Assembly (NCBI GenBank): GCA_019426215.1
Contig: CM033399.1
Location: forward strand, 28,777,022-28,841,021
Length of the DNA: 64,000 bases
DNA from: Buddleja alternifolia
Lineage: Eukaryota; Streptophyta; Magnoliopsida; Lamiales; Scrophulariaceae
Reading direction: 5' to 3'
Below the pieces are notes generated by a model, which was not told where the DNA came from, did no database searches, and saw only the letters and a program-made list of their open reading frames with translations. A program made the position numbers and the translations under genes. Each line of letters opens with the position of its first letter. Position 1 is the stretch's first letter. Positions 59,032-64,000 of the stretch are shown here, piece by piece.

Positions 59032-61979
59032 TGTGATACCCGAGATTTCTTAATGCTTAGATATCCTCATAAGGGCCAATTTATAAGTCATTTTGTATAT
59101 ATAGGGATAGTATAATATGTTACAATTATGCAAGGGCTATGAAATAAAAATAAAAAAAAGTAAATAAATACACTTAAGCCCTCATAGTGACTCTATATAT
59201 ACCTATAATGACTCTCACCTTCCCTTTACCACCAACTTCAAGAGACAACAAAGAAAACACCAAGTTTAGCAAATTTCGCATAGAAATTTCCAGCACTGGC
59301 AATGTTGGTATGTTCCAGTTTTGAGGGATCAAATAAAGTCCATTTTTGGAGTTCTTTAGCTCAAAATCATCCTAAGAGGATGAGGAACAATTATATTAAG
59401 TCCAAATCTGCTAATTAGTTTTTTAAAGCTCCAGAACCAGTCCTCAAAGCACCACCATAGTGTGCAGTTTTGAGTTTCAGAAACAATGCTTCATATTATT
59501 GTGCCCAAGAATCACCCTTAGATTGGTCTGATCATACATGAAAAACCATTTTTGGAACGATCTTGAGTGTAGATATCATTACAGGTAATTTTGTTTGGAA
59601 ATAGTTAAGGAAACATTATAGAAATTGCATTTGAAGCATCACTGCCAGTAATCTCTATTCAATTCTAGAATCTGTGTTTCATATTCAATTGCCCTAAAAC
59701 CCCTTTTTCTATTCTCTGATTATACATGCAAAATCATATTTAGAATCCTTATCAAGTTTAGACATGTTTTATGGTAAAATTTGCTGAAAAAAGGATTCGT
59801 TAATAGTTCAGAAATTGCCACCAAAGAGTCCTTGTCAGTGTGCTGTTTTGATTTCCAGAAACTGTCAGTCATATATCTTTGCTTTGAAATCACCTTTTCC
59901 GTGGTCAAATTGTAAATTCAAGACCATTATGAAAAATCCATGTGTGGGTAGATGTTTATATTGATAAGAAGTACCAAGATACATAGTGTCAAGTGGTCAT
60001 AAAGTTGATTTTAGTAAAAGGTGGCAGGAGGTACCTGAATGGGCAGATTTGGAGTGTTGATTTGGAGGGCCAATTTAACCTATTTTGGCCTGATTGTAGA
60101 GATGGAATTTTGATTATACGAAAGCTCCATTATTTGGGATCATATGGATACTAAGTTTACTTAATATTAGGAGGTTAAAGAGAAGAAACAAGGATAATGG
60201 TGGAGATGCGCGACAATGGAGGCGCACAATGGAGCGTTCTGGTGTAATCTTGTGCACGAACGAACAATGGAGGTTAAATCCTTTCATATCCAAGTTATAT
60301 ATCGTCATACAGCAGGATAAGTGTTGGGTAAGTTGGCTTGGCCTTAATCTTTGATTAATTGCGATTAAGTGTATCATATTGAAAAATTAACAATTATCGG
60401 AAGAAAGGATATTATGAGCGTAGTGATGAGTACAGTTATTTGGAATAGGTAATTGCACCTACGAAATAGGTTGAGCAGCACTCGAACACTGGACCTGAGC
60501 TTTGGCATTTGATTGGACGAGGTGAGTTGCCTCTCCAAATTATAGTTATATGTCTTTCAAAACTGGAAGGAATTTTTATAACATCGTATATATATCTATA
60601 TACTTGCATCGTGCTTTGATACTTCACATGAAAATGAGTTTCAACGCTTTCAAAAATCAAATTATGAACTCATTTTAAATTAAGCATCTCATGCTGTCAA
60701 ATGGTAACTGCATAAATATTTCAAAGACATTTTGCGAGAAAAATTCTCCAGGCATGTTTTGTGAAAATGATTTCAAGGAAAACATCGTTTTAATGATATT
60801 CTGAAAAACTATTTGCTCGATTCGATATTCTATTGTGAGCTAAAATGCTTCATTGCATCATTCGTGACATACGTGATTGCATACTTGTTTCAAATGCATT
60901 TTTTTGCAAAAGTGCTTTCAAAATAAACATCGATTTTATGGATTTCGTGAAATTACTCCATCATGTGGTTCTTGTATCGTGATCATACATCGTGACTACA
61001 TTCAAGTGATATGTGTTGCATATTACGTGGTTAAATATCGGGCCCAAGCATCGGGCATGGATAAGGCAGGGTTCGGCCGGTCAAGCATGGGCTTGCGGTC
61101 TTAAACGGTTCCTGCTATCCACGGCCAAATTCTAACACCTAAAGACAGAGTGTTCTGAGGGTGAGTGGGCACTAGATCATGTGGCATACTCTGGATATGA
61201 TCAATCAGGCATCGTGAGCTTCGTGGGGAGGTATAAGGTGATGGCTTTTAAGTCGCGTGTTCAGGGGTGATAAGGAAGAAGCAGCGGGACCCAAAGTGCC
61301 ATGGGCCAGTAATCGGATGCGATGGTATTGCTAACATGGCCCCCTCCTGCTTAAGTGTGCCTTGTACATGTTACTTGTATTGAACTGCCTGTTATTTAAA
61401 TGCATGTTTTAAAACGTGAGTATCATATCACTCGTTGCTCAACTGCTCTTCTGAACGAAAATTCAATTTTCACTCATGCTTTCAATGATTCTTGAACAAA
61501 ACTTTATCATGCATACACTAATATTTTGGAGTCTTACCATTTATTGATTAAATGGTGTTATGCATGCAAATATCATTTTAACTCGTGTTTCCAATGATCC
61601 TTTGAAAAACAAAAACTATTATTGTTTTCACCTTATTAATTTATCATTTTGGGTCTATAAAATATTTTAAGCACCTTTCACACGAACACTAGCACTCACT
61701 AAGCCTTTGTTTACCTATTTCACTACTTCCTTCCAGTTAGAGGTGACTTGAGCAGTGGGACTGGCTCGGAGGATCATGAGTGTAGACATGGACAATCCTT
61801 GACGTGACAATTGCAAATTAAGACATGGATAGTAAGTTTACTTTGTCTGATTGACGGTGTTAGAGTTGGGAACCCACTATAAGTTGTTGAATTGTTTGGA
61901 GATTTTGGGATGAACTGTTATTTTGATAGGCTCACGCTTTCAGATTTAGACCTTTAGGCACTAAATTTGGGGTATGACA
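59032..61979 (+). repeat. LTR element 3' LTR, 2.95 kb
   Basis: Starts TGTGATACCCGAGATTTC after the polypurine tract and ends GGGGTATGACA. The MULE coding sequence resumes right after it (TGTGG then CCTTTGCTATTGTG). The short imperfect inverted ends (TGTGATACCC / TGTCATACCC) are common in plant Ty3-type LTRs. Frames inside are not genes. Confidence 0.82.
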
Positions 61980-62937
61980 TGTGGCCTTTGCTATTGTGGA
62001 AGTGGAGTCTAAGGATACTTGGATGTTTTTTTTGGAACTTTTGCCAACTATGTTTGGAGGATTCAGTGGTGAGAAGCCATGGACTTTTATGAGTGATAGA
62101 CAAAAAGTAATTTTTATGCTTATTATTCTTTGGTTTGTAATGTAATGCATGAAATATATGAAGTTCAATTTTGTTAGTAGTATGAAAATATATGGTAATT
62201 CCTGTTATGCATGATAAATAGATGGGGGTGTATGTTATGATTAAAATTTGTACGGGTGTTATTTGTAAGGTTTTTAACTGAAGAATTAGTGTTGTTACTG
62301 AATTTATTGTGTTTCTGTTGTAGGGGCTAGTGGAGGCATTAAATGAAGTGGTCCTTCATGTGATACAGAGAAGGTGTGCAAGGCATTTATATGCCAATTT
62401 CAGACAAACATACCATGGGCATGCCTTGAAAAAATATTTCTGGATGGCAGCTAGGGCTTACAATGCTGCCAGCTTCAATTTTTCCATGTACAAGATAAAA
62501 GAATTGAAGAGAGCAGCATATGATTGGTTGGTAAAAATTCCTTCCTCACAGTGGTCTAGGCATGCTTTTGACACTAGGTTAAAAAATGACCATGTAACCA
62601 AGAATTTGAGTGAGTCATTTAATGCCTGGATTGGGAAACTTAGGGATAAGCCTGTTCTTACTTTACTAGATGGTCTAAGGTCCAAATGCATGACTAGATT
62701 ACAGAGGAGAAAAAGAAAGGCACTGAGGTGGAGGAATTCAATAGTGCTAAATGTGGTGAAAGAGTTGAATATGTCTAATGAAGAGTCTAAGAAGTGTCAT
62801 TTGTTGTTGGGTATTGAACATGAGTTTGAGGTGGATGTTGATATTAATTATGTTGTGAATTTGAATACTAGAACATGTGATTGTAGGGTTTGGGATGTGA
62901 CTAGGATTCCCTATAAGCATGCTGCATTAGTCATAAC

Positions 62938-63711
62938 CAAGGTCTTAAATATTGGTTTCAGGGTAGATATCGGTGTAGTAAATTTAAGAAAATTTCGATG
63001 GAAATTTCGTGGATATTCAAAATTTCGGTTTCGATTTTAAAGAAATCATGAAAATTTATAAAAATATTTGGAAATTTACAATAAAATTTTGGGTAACTTT
63101 AATTATCATTCTTATGCATCTTTTACATCAATAATATTCTATATATAATATATGGATAATGAATTTGTTAAATAATATCACTAAAAACTGTTGCGAAAAA
63201 TATGAAATAAATATAATTTGATAGTAAGATAATAATCAAATCTCATGAGAACTTCATTAAAATAAAATGTACCAAGATTTAAGTAAAAGTTACTACTCAA
63301 TACCACATCGAGTTTCTAGGAGGATCGAAATCGCTATCACTAGTATCTGTCCTACCTCTACTTTCATATTGCAAGTGAAAATTATTAGTTACATGTTGAC
63401 AATATTCCGCCCATGACATGGAATGTTGGTAGTTACATGTTTAAAAAAAATTAAAATATATAAAAAAAAATCGGCCGAAATTTCGGTTTCGGTAAATGTT
63501 TCGGGAAATATCGGGTTTCGGCCGAAATTTCGATAGATATTTGACAAAAAAATTTTTTTAAATTTCTGGAAATTTCAGGTTTCGGCCGAAATTTCGGGTT
63601 TCGGTCGAAATTTTGGAAGATATTCTGTAAAATTGGATTGAAGGTTCGATTTCGCTTCGGAACCCCCCGAAATCCAAAATTTCGGTGTTTCGGTCGAAAT
63701 TTTAGACCATG
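62938..63711. mobile_element. hAT-type MITE (family M1), complete
   Basis: 774 bp insert in the MULE SWIM region. Ends CAAGGTCTTAAAT and, read inward from the right, CATGGTCTAAAAT (11 of 13 identical). Perfect 8 bp target duplication GTCATAAC (62930-62937 and 63712-63719). Removing it restores the MULE frame (HAALVIT then FRRESLQSY). Interior carries many CGAAATTTCGG motifs near both ends. Same family as 12342-13011 and 1-539. Confidence 0.93.
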
Positions 63712-64000
63712 GTCATAACTTTTAGGAGGGAGAGTCTTCAGAGTTACACTGATGTCAGTTTTTTTAAGGAAACATACTCGAAAGCATATGCACATGCAAT
63801 TTGTCCAATGACTGATCCAGCTCTTTGGCCTGAAGACATGGATGTAATTGCCAAAAGTTTACACCCTCCACTTATTAGGAGACAGCCAGGTTGACCAAAG
63901 ACCAGTAGGACTAAGGAACCAGGTGAGTGAAATGATATGAGAAGATCCACTTTTGTGAGGTGTGGGATATGCAGGGGTCTGGGACATAATAGATCAACAA

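Larger units (their letters stand above)
50835..61979 (+). mobile_element. Ty3/gypsy-like LTR retrotransposon without visible coding (LARD-like)
   Basis: Inserted in the MULE core with target duplication TGTGG (50830-50834 and 61980-61984). LTR ends are TGTGAT... and ...GGGGTATGACA. The 5' LTR is split six bases in by a hAT element and resumes at 54813. The 3' LTR is 59032-61979, preceded by a polypurine tract. Between them (56800-59031) no gag or pol was recognised, so it would need another element's proteins. The 5' LTR is rearranged (see 55482-56790). Net length without the hAT is about 7.2 kb. Confidence 0.8.
48007..64000 (+). mobile_element. Mutator-like element (MULE), left end and interior, nested
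   Basis: The left end GGGATAATTACACTTGGGGC (48007 onward) is of the kind seen at the ends of plant MULEs, and a MULE transposase pseudogene follows on the plus strand. The right end is beyond the window. With four later insertions subtracted (431 bp MITE, LTR element with a hAT inside, 774 bp MITE) the visible MULE is only about 3.6 kb. Each insertion is flanked by a target duplication, and the MULE coding sequence rejoins across each. Confidence 0.85.
49000..64000 (+). pseudogene. MULE transposase, multiply broken, runs off the right edge
   Basis: Pieces: 49000-49051, 49486-50829, 61985-62106, then after a GT-AG intron 62324-62937 and 63720-64000. It starts MDDKVFCVTIHYR and shows an N-terminal PB1-like region (IDPDRYGFFYLRDDV), an acidic linker, a MuDR-type region (PRHTC), the MULE catalytic core (FLGFDECHLKGPYG, VEVESKDTWMFFLELL, TFMSDRQK), a SWIM zinc finger (CDCRVWDVTRIPYKHA) and a terminal CCHC knuckle (CGICRGLGHN). 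Damage: frameshifts near 49740, 50155 and 50515; stop codons near 50282 and at 50824-50826; and in SWIM the usual PCKH cysteine is Tyr. These lesions are separate from the insertions. Confidence 0.88.

Noticed and set aside
55482..61979. Large inverted repeat as a DNA transposon with TIRs (TGTCACGCCCC ... GGGGTATGACA)
   Set aside because: The right boundary coincides with the LTR end and the TGTGG target duplication that pairs with 50830-50834, and a polypurine tract precedes 59032, so an LTR element with a rearranged 5' LTR explains it better.

Overview
This window is nuclear DNA from a flowering plant, most likely a eudicot. The evidence is spliced genes with GT-AG introns, a plant-specific WRKY transcription factor, a plant-type GH9 cellulase, AT-rich noncoding DNA with many (TA)n tracts, and dense plant transposon families. 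The species cannot be named from the sequence. Only two host genes are supported. All other coding sequence belongs to transposable elements (TEs), mostly broken.

Layout. 1-4981: noncoding DNA with the right end of a hAT-type MITE and a 1.5 kb terminal-inverted-repeat (TIR) element. 4982-6370 (+): a three-exon group IIe WRKY gene. 6371-9146: noncoding. 9147-14627 (+): a decayed Ty1/copia element with both LTRs, split by a 670 bp hAT-type MITE just after the reverse transcriptase active site. 15190-15542: a small CACTA-type MITE. 16644-23380 (-): an eight-exon GH9 endo-beta-1,4-glucanase gene that joins into an open 516-residue frame. 19606-30683: a tandem duplication of about 5.5 kb that copied the 5' half of the GH9 gene, its promoter and part of an adjacent copia element. 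The second copy is a truncated GH9 pseudogene fused to copia DNA. 29940-44280 (-): that copia element, split by a complete 9.9 kb CACTA transposon (33060-42959, 3 bp target duplication).

The CACTA transposon carries two genes: a TNP2-type transposase, and a 12-exon gene that joins without a break into a 726-residue protein pairing an En/Spm-type transposase region with a C-terminal Ulp1-like cysteine protease with an apparently complete catalytic set. Its ends are packed with palindromic subterminal repeats.

44281-48006: noncoding, with a 350 bp fold-back Mutator MITE. From 48007 to the right edge lies a Mutator-like element (MULE). Its dead transposase gene has been hit by a Tourist-like MITE (49052-49482), a Ty3-like LTR element without visible coding (50835-61979) that itself contains a hAT transposon (50841-54810), and a hAT-type MITE (62938-63711). 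Target duplications at each junction let the insertion order be read.

The WRKY and GH9 genes show no sign of working together. The main interest is the CACTA transposase-protease gene, the copia-associated GH9 duplication and the nested insertions.
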